Of a DNA stretch of 45,108 nucleotides, positions 16,776-25,390 are shown in pieces (position 1 is the first letter of the stretch; every line of letters starts with the position of its first letter). A program made the position numbers and the translations under genes. A model generated the notes under the pieces. That model was not told the origin of the DNA. It saw nothing but the letters and a program-made list of their open reading frames with translations, and did no database searches. The DNA comes from Candidatus Hydrogenedentota bacterium (lineage in GTDB: Bacteria > Hydrogenedentota > Hydrogenedentia > Hydrogenedentales > SLHB01), in NCBI GenBank assembly GCA_035416745.1, contig DAOLNV010000004.1:73875-118982 (forward strand). The letters are read 5' to 3'.

Positions 16776-19700
16776 CTATTCGCCGTAGACCCGCATCTCA
16801 AACACGCGGGCCGAGGGGTCGCCGTTCGTGGCGTGGACCGTGAGTCGCAGGCGTTGCGCCGTAACCGGTTCGAACCGGTGGATGCGGCGGCGTTGGAAAT
16901 TGCCCCGGACCGTCGCGAGCGTGCGCCATTCCCCGTCATCGTATGCGGCCAGTTCATAGTCGCGAACGCATTGAGGCACGAGCGGCACGGTATGGCACTT
17001 CTCGTTCAGGTCGGTATCGAAGGTCAGGTACACGGCCGTGAACCGTTTCGCATCGCCCAAGTCGAGTTCGAGCCATTGCGGCAGGGCCTGATAGGGGTCG
17101 GACGCCCATTGGTTGCGTGCGCCGCCGATGATGCGCGTCACGCCGTTGACAATATTGCCGGCATCGTACCGCGCGGGGACCGCGATGGGCGGTTCGGTGT
17201 GGAACGCGTACTGTTCGCCGGGAACGGCCGTCCAGCGTCCGTCGCCGCCGTAGGCGCGGCAGGTTCCGAGGGGCGCTTTCGACATGAGCCGCCAGGAGAT
17301 GCCTTTAGCGGGAGCCAGCCACACCCACGCGAAGGGGAATTCCGCGGGGACATCCAGCGGGAACGCGACCCAGGTCTCCACCTCGGGCAGCGCCGTGGCC
17401 GTGACCGCGGCAAGGTCCGAAGCAGACGAGAAATCGCCTGTCTCGTTCGCTCCACGCAGGTGGAGTTCGACATCGGCCGGTTCCGTGCGCTCGGACCGCA
17501 GCAAGGCGTAAAACACGCCGATGGTCCTTTGGGTTCCGGTGGGGAATTGGACCGCCCGGGGCATGTTGAGCGGATGCATTTCTCCCGGCTGGACCTCCAT
17601 CTTGCTGAATTCGTCGAAGGTGCGCGTGCTCGACGCAGTGACGGTGGCGGTCCGGGCCACGTCTTCGGGATCCTCGTTCTGAAGTCCGGGGATGTACTGG
17701 TCGTCCTTGAGCAACCGCTGCTGAAAGGCGTCCATCTGGCCGCGATAGATGTCACGCGGGGTCATGTGGTGCAAGGCGCATTCGGCGGCGGCGGTTCCCG
17801 CAGCCTGGCCGAGGGCCGCCAGCGTGCCCTGCACGCGCACCGTGCCCAGAGCCATGTGCGTAACGCTCATATCGCGTCCCGCCAATAGCAGGTTGTCGAT
17901 GTTGCGCGAGTAAAGGCACCGGAACGGGATGGTGTAGATGGGCAGCCGGTCGTTGCTGTGAAACGGCCCTTCTTTGCCCGACAGGATCCCCCCGGGATGA
18001 TGCACGTCGAGCGGCCAGCCGCCGTACGAGATGCGGTCTTCGAAAACGCGCCCGGCTTGCACGTCGTTCTGCGTCAGCACGTAATCGCCGAGCAGACGGC
18101 GCGACTCCCGTTTGGCGTCTATGATCGGCACTTCGATCAACGCGAAATTCGCCGCGCGTTCCCGCTCGGGCCAGGCGTTCTTGATGAAATCCCAATAGCC
18201 GTAAGTGATGCGGATGAGCGTGTCGCGGGCCCATTCCGCGTTCCAGACATCATCAATGTCGTTGGGGTGTTCGAGCCACCATTCGCCCGTGACGATATTG
18301 CGCGGCGTTCGGCCGAATTCCCCCGCCGGGGGCATCGTGATGGCCCATTCCGGCGCCTGGTAGGCCACGGGACGGCCCAGGTCCGCGGCACGGTACGATA
18401 CTGAGTCTCCCCCCATGAGACAGCCGCTCATGGTCAGCGAATCCGCGGTTTCCGGGGCATGGCTTTCGTTGTACTCGTTGCGCGCTTCGCGGCCGGTGCG
18501 GCAATCGGCGCCCGCATAATAGCCCACCCAGCCGTCGCCCGTGCCGTCGACAAACACGAGGCCCCCGTAGGTGGTCATTGCGCCGGTCAGAGTATCCACG
18601 GCCGTTACGGAACGAATGCGCGCGTCGCCGTCCTTGTCTACCGCCACGACGTGCTGATTGAGGAAGACGGAGAGGTTCCGTTCGTCCCCGGCCGCGAGGC
18701 GGAAAGGTTCGCTCATCTTCGAGAAGCCATAGCGGGCCTTGATCCGGCCGACCTCCTCGATGATGCCTGTCTCGCGGGCATTGGGATGAGCGCTCGCAGC
18801 CCCATTGATGGACACGCCCAACTCGTCGCTCGCATTGCCGCCGAGGACAGGCCGGTTCTGGATTAGCGCCGTGCGCGCGCCGGACCGTGCCGAGGCCAGT
18901 GCCGCGACCGACCCCGCCGCGCCGGCCCCGACCACGACCACGTCGAAATCGCCCGCCTGGCGTGGTTCGAGGGACAGGCCGGTCAGCCTCGCGCGTTCGA
19001 GGCGCACCGCGTCAAGCGCGTTCGGCGGGGTGTAATCGAGGTCGGTGGTCAGCAGAAGCGCGTCGCATCGGCCGTAATAGCCCGTCAGATCGCGCAGCGC
19101 CATGCGTATCTCGCCGGCTGGAAGCTCGAATTCCCCGCCCTGTTCCCAGGCCCAGTCCTGCACGTCTGCCGCACCGAAAATCCGGCCAACGGGCGCATCG
19201 TTGATCACTACGGTGAACGTTCCGGGGGAATAGGGCAGGAACCAGTTGCGCGCGCGCACCCACAACCGGTACCGGCCGGGTTTCGGCACTTCGAACGTGG
19301 TCCAGGCGTCGGCGAGGGGTTTGCCTGCGCCCGCCGCAATGAGATACGCGGAACCCATGAGGTGTATGAACTGGGTATCGCAGGTCCACTCGCCGTAGTC
19401 AATGAAGTCTTCTGCATCGATCCAGAGATACCCGTCTTCCACCATAACGATATCCCGTGCGGGTTTCTTGATGGGTTTGCGGGAGAAGTCTACGGCCGTT
19501 TCCGCGATATTCTCCGGCGGCGCTTTGGACAATGCCGCGCGCCCCTGGCGATGGAGTTCGGCGACGGCTGCCGCGGATAATGCGGCATTGTACAGGCGGA
19601 CCTCGTCGAGAACCCCCTGCAACGGGTACAGGCCGCCGCACGCGCCAAGCCAGCATGGGTCAGGCGAAAAATCGAAACCGCCGTGCGCGAGTTCCCCCAA

Positions 19701-20246
19701 CTCCCCTTCCAGAGCGCCGTCAACATAGATCCGCGCGCGCGCACCGTCGTACGTCGCGGCGACGTGATACCACGTGCCGGTTTGCCAGTCCGTCTTCTTG
19801 GCGGTGACGCCGAGGGGTTTCGTGTCAAACCACAGAACGAAACCCACCCGGTCTTCCGCAAAACGCAGGGCAAACGCGCCTTCCTGCCGGACAATGGCCG
19901 GAAAGAGGCGGAAGTCCAGGGAATCCAGCTTCACCCATGCGGCGATTGTGAGAGCGGTCCGCTCGCCGAGGCCCGAGACGGGCGCACATCGCAGAGATGA
20001 GCCGCGCCCCTCGAACCCAAGCCCAGCCCCCTCCACCCCCGGGACAATTGCAGCATTTGACGCGTAACCGAGGTTGCCATAGCCGGACTGGTCCCACACC
20101 AGACCGTCATCGCAGCCGTCAAAAGTGAGGTGAAGACAAGGGAAAGGCGCCGGGTTTTCCGTACCCGCGGCGCGGACGCTTGCACACGGCAGGAGCATGA
20201 GCACCACGGCGGTTGAGAGGACCGGTTGCGCATTTCGCCAACGCAT
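16776..20246 (-). CDS. Secreted multidomain FAD-dependent oxidoreductase with LamG and discoidin-like domains
   Basis: A 1,156-residue exported protein. After a signal peptide (about 1-27) comes a LamG/concanavalin-like lectin domain (about 35-235), then a beta-rich carbohydrate-binding-like segment (about 270-405), an FAD_oxidored-type domain (about 433-870) with the dinucleotide motif GAGAAG (440-445) and PVLGGNAS (466-473), and a C-terminal F5/8 type C (discoidin-like) domain (about 1040-1156). Such proteins are common in PVC-type genomes and are thought to act on glycans outside the cytoplasm, but their reaction is not established. How FAD would reach an exported enzyme is unclear; Tat export is not obvious because no twin arginine is visible. 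Confidence 0.85.
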   Translation of the reverse strand: MRWRNAQPVLSTAVVLMLLPCASVRAAGTENPAPFPCLHLTFDGCDDGLVWDQSGYGNLGYASNAAIVPGVEGAGLGFEGRGSSLRCAPVSGLGERTALTIAAWVKLDSLDFRLFPAIVRQEGAFALRFAEDRVGFVLWFDTKPLGVTAKKTDWQTGTWYHVAATYDGARARIYVDGALEGELGELAHGGFDFSPDPCWLGACGGLYPLQGVLDEVRLYNAALSAAAVAELHRQGRAALSKAPPENIAETAVDFSRKPIKKPARDIVMVEDGYLWIDAEDFIDYGEWTCDTQFIHLMGSAYLIAAGAGKPLADAWTTFEVPKPGRYRLWVRARNWFLPYSPGTFTVVINDAPVGRIFGAADVQDWAWEQGGEFELPAGEIRMALRDLTGYYGRCDALLLTTDLDYTPPNALDAVRLERARLTGLSLEPRQAGDFDVVVVGAGAAGSVAALASARSGARTALIQNRPVLGGNASDELGVSINGAASAHPNARETGIIEEVGRIKARYGFSKMSEPFRLAAGDERNLSVFLNQHVVAVDKDGDARIRSVTAVDTLTGAMTTYGGLVFVDGTGDGWVGYYAGADCRTGREARNEYNESHAPETADSLTMSGCLMGGDSVSYRAADLGRPVAYQAPEWAITMPPAGEFGRTPRNIVTGEWWLEHPNDIDDVWNAEWARDTLIRITYGYWDFIKNAWPERERAANFALIEVPIIDAKRESRRLLGDYVLTQNDVQAGRVFEDRISYGGWPLDVHHPGGILSGKEGPFHSNDRLPIYTIPFRCLYSRNIDNLLLAGRDMSVTHMALGTVRVQGTLAALGQAAGTAAAECALHHMTPRDIYRGQMDAFQQRLLKDDQYIPGLQNEDPEDVARTATVTASSTRTFDEFSKMEVQPGEMHPLNMPRAVQFPTGTQRTIGVFYALLRSERTEPADVELHLRGANETGDFSSASDLAAVTATALPEVETWVAFPLDVPAEFPFAWVWLAPAKGISWRLMSKAPLGTCRAYGGDGRWTAVPGEQYAFHTEPPIAVPARYDAGNIVNGVTRIIGGARNQWASDPYQALPQWLELDLGDAKRFTAVYLTFDTDLNEKCHTVPLVPQCVRDYELAAYDDGEWRTLATVRGNFQRRRIHRFEPVTAQRLRLTVHATNGDPSARVFEMRVYGE

Positions 20247-20356
20247 GATTCGAATCCCTTTTCTTTTCCCCGCAGTATTTCAGGTTCAGGGTCCCCGAGA
20301 CAAGGTGAGACACACGATGGACTGGCGCTGGCGTTGGTCCCTTCGCTGGTGCGTGT

Positions 20357-20386
20357 TTGCGCCGCCTCCGACCCAGCGCATACAAT
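20357..20386 (+). promoter_or_regulatory. Possible sigma-70 promoter of the ABC exporter operon
   Basis: TACAAT at 20381-20386 (five of six) lies 18 bp after TTGCGC (20357-20362, four of six). It is 43 bp upstream of the permease ATG at 20430 and within the divergent gap to the FAD oxidoreductase gene. Confidence 0.45.
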
Positions 20387-20429
20387 CACGTTAACGAGCA
20401 GTGCCACCAGCAAAGGCCCCGGGAGAGTC

Positions 20430-21326
20430 ATGGACCATTCCGCAGACGACGCGCCCCGCGAAGTATACGTTATAGAACCGTCGCGCGGTTGGATGCACAT
20501 CCGCTGGCGTGAACTGTGGCAGAACCGCGAACTGTTCGGGTATCTGGTCTGGCGCGACATCAAGATCAAGTACAAGCAGACGCTTCTTGGGGCCGCGTGG
20601 GCTGTACTCGTGCCGCTGTGCCAGATGGCCGTATTCACCATCCTCTTTCAGCGGGTGGCCAACTTCTCGTCTGATGGGCTACCCGGACCGTTGTTTTATT
20701 TCGCGGGACTGTTGCCATGGAACTATTTCGCTTCGTCGATCACCCAGGCGAGCAACAGCATGGTGCAGAATGCGCCAATGCTCACGAAGATCTATTTTCC
20801 CCGCTTACTGGTGCCCGCGACGCCGTGTGCGGCCGCGTTCGTGGATTTCGCCATCGCGCTGGCCATGTTTCTTGTGTTGACCTTTTTCTACGGGATTATT
20901 CCCAGCGCGGCATGGTTCCTCCTGCCGGTGTTCATGGTGCTGGCCTGTGCGTCGGCCTTCGGGGCGGGGTCTTTCCTTGCGGCGTTGAACGTGAAATACC
21001 GCGACGTGCGCCACATCATCCCTTTCCTCGTCCAGATCTGGATGTTTCTCACGGTCATCACGCCGTACAGCGCCGTGAAAGACGCCCTTGGCCCCTGGCG
21101 CTATGTTTATGGCCTGAACCCCATGGCGGCGGTAGTCGAAGGCTCGCGGTGGGCGCTGTTCCGCCATCTGAATGGTGCCGAATTGGTGGAAGGCCAGCCC
21201 GTCACCATTGCGGCTGGGCCGCCGTGGGACCTCTTCGTGTTGGGAACGGCGGTCACCATCGTGATGCTGGCCGTTGGTATATACTATTTCAAACGCATGG
21301 AACGCACCTTCGCGGACATTGTCTGA
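20430..21326 (+). CDS. ABC-2-type polysaccharide exporter permease
   Basis: A 298-residue inner-membrane protein with about six hydrophobic helices, of the Wzm/TagG/KpsM family. These permeases export lipid-linked O-antigen, capsule or teichoic-acid-type polymers. The N-terminal WRDIKIKYKQTLLGAAWAVLVPL segment, just before the first helix, is characteristic. The ATG at 20430 follows GGGAGAG closely; a longer open frame upstream crosses the promoter. The ATPase gene begins about 64 bp downstream. Confidence 0.92.
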   Translation: MDHSADDAPREVYVIEPSRGWMHIRWRELWQNRELFGYLVWRDIKIKYKQTLLGAAWAVLVPLCQMAVFTILFQRVANFSSDGLPGPLFYFAGLLPWNYFASSITQASNSMVQNAPMLTKIYFPRLLVPATPCAAAFVDFAIALAMFLVLTFFYGIIPSAAWFLLPVFMVLACASAFGAGSFLAALNVKYRDVRHIIPFLVQIWMFLTVITPYSAVKDALGPWRYVYGLNPMAAVVEGSRWALFRHLNGAELVEGQPVTIAAGPPWDLFVLGTAVTIVMLAVGIYYFKRMERTFADIV

Positions 21327-21390
21327 ACGAGCCGGGCCCGGCCAGGTGTCCGCGGGCGTTGCAATGCGGCGAGTGCAGCAGTCGGGACGG

Positions 21391-22698
21391 ATGAACGCCA
21401 ACAACATTGCCATTCAAGTTCGCGGGTTGGGCAAACGGTACCGCTTGGGCGAGACCCACGAGGTATACCGCACTTTCCGCGATACGCTCGTGACCTTGCC
21501 CGCGTGGCTGCGCCACAAGGCGCGCGAACGCAGCGCGGCAAACAGCGGCGCCTGCGACCCCGAGACGCCCCCGGGCACTTTCTGGGCGCTGCGGGACATC
21601 GATCTCGACATCCACGACGGCGATGTGCTCGGCATTGTAGGGCGCAACGGCGCGGGGAAGTCCACGCTCCTCAAGATCCTCGCGCGCATCACCGAACCCA
21701 CCAAGGGGCGGGCCGAGATTCACGGACGCGTGGGGTCGCTGCTCGAGGTCGGCACCGGCTTTCATCTCGAATTGAGCGGCCGTGAGAACATCTATCTCAG
21801 CGGGGCGATTCTGGGCATGCGGAAAGCCGAGATCCGCCAGAAGTTTGACGCCATCGTCGACTTCGCGGGAGTTGACGAGTTTCTCGACACTCCCGTGAAA
21901 CGCTACTCCAACGGCATGCGGGTGCGCCTGGCGTTTGCGGTCGCCGCACACCTCGAACCGGAAATCCTCATCGTGGACGAGGTCCTCTCCGTGGGCGACG
22001 CCGAGTTCCAGAAGAAATGCATCGGCAAGATGAAAGACGTGGCCGGAGGCGGGCGCACGGTCCTGTTTGTCTCGCACAACATGCAAGCGGTCAAAGCGCT
22101 GTGTGACTCGGGCATTCTGCTCGAGCACGGGCGTATCGCACAGCGGGGTCCCATCGGGGAGGTGGTCGAGGCGTATCTTGCACGCGCAACGGCCGTCGAA
22201 CCCGGCACGGAAATTCCGCCCAGCTGCCACCGGCGCTACCCGTGCGACCTCGAGGTGTTCCGCGTAGATGTCTTGAACCGTCACGGCAATCCCGCGGGGT
22301 TTGTCTTGATGGAGGAGCCTTTTGGCCTCCAACTGCATTGCCGCGCGCATAAAGCCCGGCCGGATTACGCCGTCAGCATCCAGTTTCGCCGCGATGACGG
22401 ACTTGTCCTCGGCACGGTCGGCACAACCTATGTCCTCGACCGTCTGGACATGCAGGAAGGCGGCGTATACGCCCTTACCGCGCGCCTGAAAAACGTGTTC
22501 AGCCCCGGACAGTACCGCCTGGACATCCGGGTCGATGCGGGCCCCGAAAACGTCGATTTCATCGAGGGCATCCCCCTGACCGTGGCTCCAGTAACAGCCG
22601 GCGACGAGTTGCCTCATCGCGAAGGAGTGGTCCAGTTGCGTTCGGAGTGGCGTCTGGAAGCAGAAGACGCAGATGCCGCGTTACGGGGAGAAGGGTGA
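21391..22698 (+). CDS. ABC exporter ATPase with Wzt-type C-terminal domain
   Basis: A 435-residue ATPase partner of the upstream permease. The nucleotide-binding domain has Walker A GRNGAGKST (84-92), signature YSNGM, Walker B ILIVDEVL and the switch His in VSHNM. An insertion of about 35 residues before the Walker A strand (WLRHKARERSAANSG region) is normal for this subfamily. The C-terminal 150 residues (from about 285) form a beta-rich Wzt_C-like domain, which in O-antigen systems binds the polymer's terminal modification. An ATG at 21364 is an alternative start. Its stop overlaps the nikR start (TGATG). Confidence 0.9.
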   Translation: MNANNIAIQVRGLGKRYRLGETHEVYRTFRDTLVTLPAWLRHKARERSAANSGACDPETPPGTFWALRDIDLDIHDGDVLGIVGRNGAGKSTLLKILARITEPTKGRAEIHGRVGSLLEVGTGFHLELSGRENIYLSGAILGMRKAEIRQKFDAIVDFAGVDEFLDTPVKRYSNGMRVRLAFAVAAHLEPEILIVDEVLSVGDAEFQKKCIGKMKDVAGGGRTVLFVSHNMQAVKALCDSGILLEHGRIAQRGPIGEVVEAYLARATAVEPGTEIPPSCHRRYPCDLEVFRVDVLNRHGNPAGFVLMEEPFGLQLHCRAHKARPDYAVSIQFRRDDGLVLGTVGTTYVLDRLDMQEGGVYALTARLKNVFSPGQYRLDIRVDAGPENVDFIEGIPLTVAPVTAGDELPHREGVVQLRSEWRLEAEDADAALRGEG

Positions 22699-23114
22699 TG
22701 TCGGAGCTGGCGCGCTTGAGTTTTTCGATCGAGAAACCGCTGCTGGACCGTCTCGAACGCATGATAGCCGAGGGCAATTACGGCAACCGCTCGGAGTTCA
22801 TTCGCGACATGATCCGCGACCGGCTCGTCGCCGAGGAATGGGAAAAGAATGAAGAGGCCCTCGGCACCGTCACGATCCTGTTCGAGCACCATTCGCGGAA
22901 TCTGACCGACAAGCTGCTGGAGTTGCAGCACGATTTCGAAGGAACCATCATGGCCAGCACACACGTGCATCTCACGCACCACCTCTGCGCGGAGATGATC
23001 ATGGTGCGGGGACGGGCCAAGCAGATTCGCGCGCTGGCCGACGCCCTCCACCAGCTCAAAGGCGTGTTGCACGCCACGTTGTCGATGAGCAGCACCGGGA
23101 GAGCGCTGGCATAG
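22698..23114 (+). CDS. nikR: Nickel-responsive regulator NikR
   Basis: A 138-residue ribbon-helix-helix regulator with an ACT-like metal domain. The N-terminal RHH (about 3-45) contains NRSEFIRDMIRD. All four high-affinity nickel ligands known from E. coli NikR (H76, H87, H89, C95) have counterparts at the same spacing: H78, H89, H91 and C97. It should therefore bind Ni(II) and then DNA. It normally represses nickel uptake, but no nickel transporter, urease or hydrogenase gene is in the window; instead its ATG overlaps the stop codon of the polysaccharide exporter ATPase, suggesting cotranscription. I could not find a clear NikR-type operator near it. Confidence 0.93.
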   Translation: MSELARLSFSIEKPLLDRLERMIAEGNYGNRSEFIRDMIRDRLVAEEWEKNEEALGTVTILFEHHSRNLTDKLLELQHDFEGTIMASTHVHLTHHLCAEMIMVRGRAKQIRALADALHQLKGVLHATLSMSSTGRALA

Positions 23115-23180
23115 CCCCGGCAGCGCCGTGCTTTCCCCCGACATCGGGCCGTGGGGCCCGCCCGAAGGAGTCCGATCGCT

Positions 23181-25169
23181 ATGCAGTCAGCGTCTCTTCG
23201 CCGCATCCAGTTGCCGTGCCGCGCAGCCCTGTGTGCGGCGATTCTCTGGTTTGCCGCGTCCCCCCCTGCGCTGGCGGCGACATACTACGTGGCGAACGGG
23301 GGGGCCGACGCGAATTCGGGCCTGTCCGCCGAGGAGCCGTGGGCCACGCTGACCCGGGTCAACGCGCACCAACTGGCGCCGGGCGATTCGGTCCTGTTCA
23401 GGCGTGGCGACAGCTGGCGCGGGCAACTCGTGTCCCAGAGCGGCAGTGAAGAAGGCGGATTCATCACGTACGGCGCGTACGGCGAAGGGCCCAAACCCCT
23501 GCTGCTGGGCTCGCTCGCGAAGGACGCCCCGGAGGATTGGAAAGACGAGGGCGGGAACATCTGGTCAACGGGCGGTATCGAGCTTTCCGGCACCAACAGC
23601 GTCCAGAACCTGCTTGCGAACTCGGACTTCGACTCGGATGCCAACGGCTGGGCGCTCCACACCGAACAGGGCGCACAAGCGGCGCAGGGGATCGATACGG
23701 AGCAATTCGAGACGGGGCCGGGTGCATTACGAATTGCCTGCACGTCATCGGGCGCCGAGCCGTACCACATCCAGTTCTACACCGGCGGATTCGCCGTCGC
23801 GCGCGGCGCCATTTACCGCCTTACGCTCGCGGCGCGGGCTTCCGCACCGTTCGAGATGTACCAGCCCACGATCATGAAACAGGGGCCCCCGTGGTCGCGT
23901 TACGCCCAGCCGCGCGATCCTCGGAACATCTCCGTAACCGCCGAATGGGCGGTCCACACGTTCCTCTACGGCGCCACGGAAACCGCCGAAGACGCACGGC
24001 TCAACATCATCCTCGGCGGCGCGTTGCCGGCGGGCGTCACGCTCTATCTTGACAGCATCCGCCTGGAACGCCTTGGCTCGGGCCTGATCCCGCACGATGT
24101 CGGCAACATCATCTTCAACCATGGCCCCGTATGCGGAGTCAAGGTGTGGAACCGCGAAGACCTCGACCAGCAGGACGAGTATTGGTACGACGAAGCGGGA
24201 TTCGCCCTCTACGTCTTTTCAGATGCCAACCCGGCAGACCGCTACGAATCCATCGAATGCGCCATCCGCGACCACATCATCAACCAGCAGAACCAGCACT
24301 ATGTGATTTACGAGAACCTCGCGTGCCTGTACGGCGCGGCCCATGGCGTAGGCGGCGGCAGCACCCACCACATCATTGTGCGCGACTGCGATTTCGGGTA
24401 CATCGGCGGCGGCGATCAAATGGGAGGCGAGCGCACGGTACGCTTCGGCAACGGCGTCGAGTTCTGGGGACCTGCCCACGACTGCCTCGTCGAACGGTGC
24501 CGGTTCTGGGAAGTCTACGACGCCGCCATGACCCACCAGAGCAGCGGAGGCGACGTCCAGGAGTACAATATCGTGTACCAGAACAACCTGGTGTGGAACT
24601 GCGAATACTCGTTCGAATACTGGAACCGCCCCGAGACCTCGACCACCCGCGACATCTGGTTCATCAACAACACCTGCATCAACGCCGGGCACGGCTGGGG
24701 CCATGCCCAGCGGCCCGACCCGAGCGGGCGCCACCTCTGCTTCTACACCAGCCCGGCCCGGCAATCCGGCGTCTGCATCATGAACAACATCTTCTACGAA
24801 GCCAAGACGAATGCGTTCTATGCCCCGGCGTGGCCTTTGGAGCAAGTGAAGAGCATGATCATGGACAACAACTGCTGGTACCAGGCCGAGGGAACCATGG
24901 TCGCGCTGAAGGACCATCCGTTCTCAATGGCCGAGTTCGCGGCATACCAGGCGCTGACTGGCCTCGAACCGCATTCCATTGTCGCGATACCCGGCCTCGT
25001 AGGCATGCAAGACCCGGATCTCCACCTCACGCCCGAATCGCCGTGCATCGATGCAGCTCAAGCGGTGCAGGCGCTTTTCCCGCGCACGGCGGATTTCGAA
25101 GGGACGCCCGTTCCACAGGGCAGCGCCCCCGACATTGGCGCGTACGAGTATACGGGCACGAAAAACTGA
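23181..25169 (+). CDS. Secreted right-handed beta-helix protein with inserted carbohydrate-binding-like domain
   Basis: A 662-residue exported protein. A signal peptide (about 1-33) precedes the YYVANGGADANSGLS...PWATLTRVN...GDSVLFRRGD start common to pectate-lyase-like beta-helix proteins. A jelly-roll-like segment resembling a family 4/9-type carbohydrate-binding module (about 145-300, starting NLLANSDFD) is inserted, and the helix continues (about 350-600) with repeated IVRDCDF, LVERCRFW, VYQNNLVWN and FINNTCIN strands. The end (CIDAA...GSAPDIGAYEY) is typical for the class. It may be a polysaccharide lyase or glycan-binding protein; no catalytic residues can be assigned. AAGGAG lies 10 bases before the ATG. 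It follows nikR by 66 bp. Confidence 0.82.
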   Translation: MQSASLRRIQLPCRAALCAAILWFAASPPALAATYYVANGGADANSGLSAEEPWATLTRVNAHQLAPGDSVLFRRGDSWRGQLVSQSGSEEGGFITYGAYGEGPKPLLLGSLAKDAPEDWKDEGGNIWSTGGIELSGTNSVQNLLANSDFDSDANGWALHTEQGAQAAQGIDTEQFETGPGALRIACTSSGAEPYHIQFYTGGFAVARGAIYRLTLAARASAPFEMYQPTIMKQGPPWSRYAQPRDPRNISVTAEWAVHTFLYGATETAEDARLNIILGGALPAGVTLYLDSIRLERLGSGLIPHDVGNIIFNHGPVCGVKVWNREDLDQQDEYWYDEAGFALYVFSDANPADRYESIECAIRDHIINQQNQHYVIYENLACLYGAAHGVGGGSTHHIIVRDCDFGYIGGGDQMGGERTVRFGNGVEFWGPAHDCLVERCRFWEVYDAAMTHQSSGGDVQEYNIVYQNNLVWNCEYSFEYWNRPETSTTRDIWFINNTCINAGHGWGHAQRPDPSGRHLCFYTSPARQSGVCIMNNIFYEAKTNAFYAPAWPLEQVKSMIMDNNCWYQAEGTMVALKDHPFSMAEFAAYQALTGLEPHSIVAIPGLVGMQDPDLHLTPESPCIDAAQAVQALFPRTADFEGTPVPQGSAPDIGAYEYTGTKN

Positions 25170-25179
25170 ACTGGCCCCT

Positions 25180-25271
25180 TATAATCTTGTCGGAAAGCGG
25201 ATTCTCTGCCGGGCAGAAGGCGGAAATACCGCTCGCGGGAATTGCGGGGCCTTTCAGAAGCATTGTATCAT
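25180..25271 (+). promoter_or_regulatory. Possible promoter elements before aconitase
   Basis: The 221-bp gap before the aconitase gene contains a perfect TATAAT (25180-25185) without a recognisable -35, and a TATCAT (25266-25271) with TTGCGG 18 bp upstream. Either could be the start point; neither is convincing alone. Confidence 0.3.
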
Positions 25272-25390
25272 TGAAGCCTTCACACGAGCGGTTGTGCTCG
25301 CGTTTGCTGCAATTGCCGGGTGCGCATACGTAGGTAAGAAGTAAGCACCCGGCTCCCAGGCGGCCCGGAATCACAGGGAAAGGGAATCTC

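Noticed and set aside
22500..23180. NikR operator (GTATGA-N16-TCATAC type) near nikR
   Set aside because: No match that I could find by eye on either strand.
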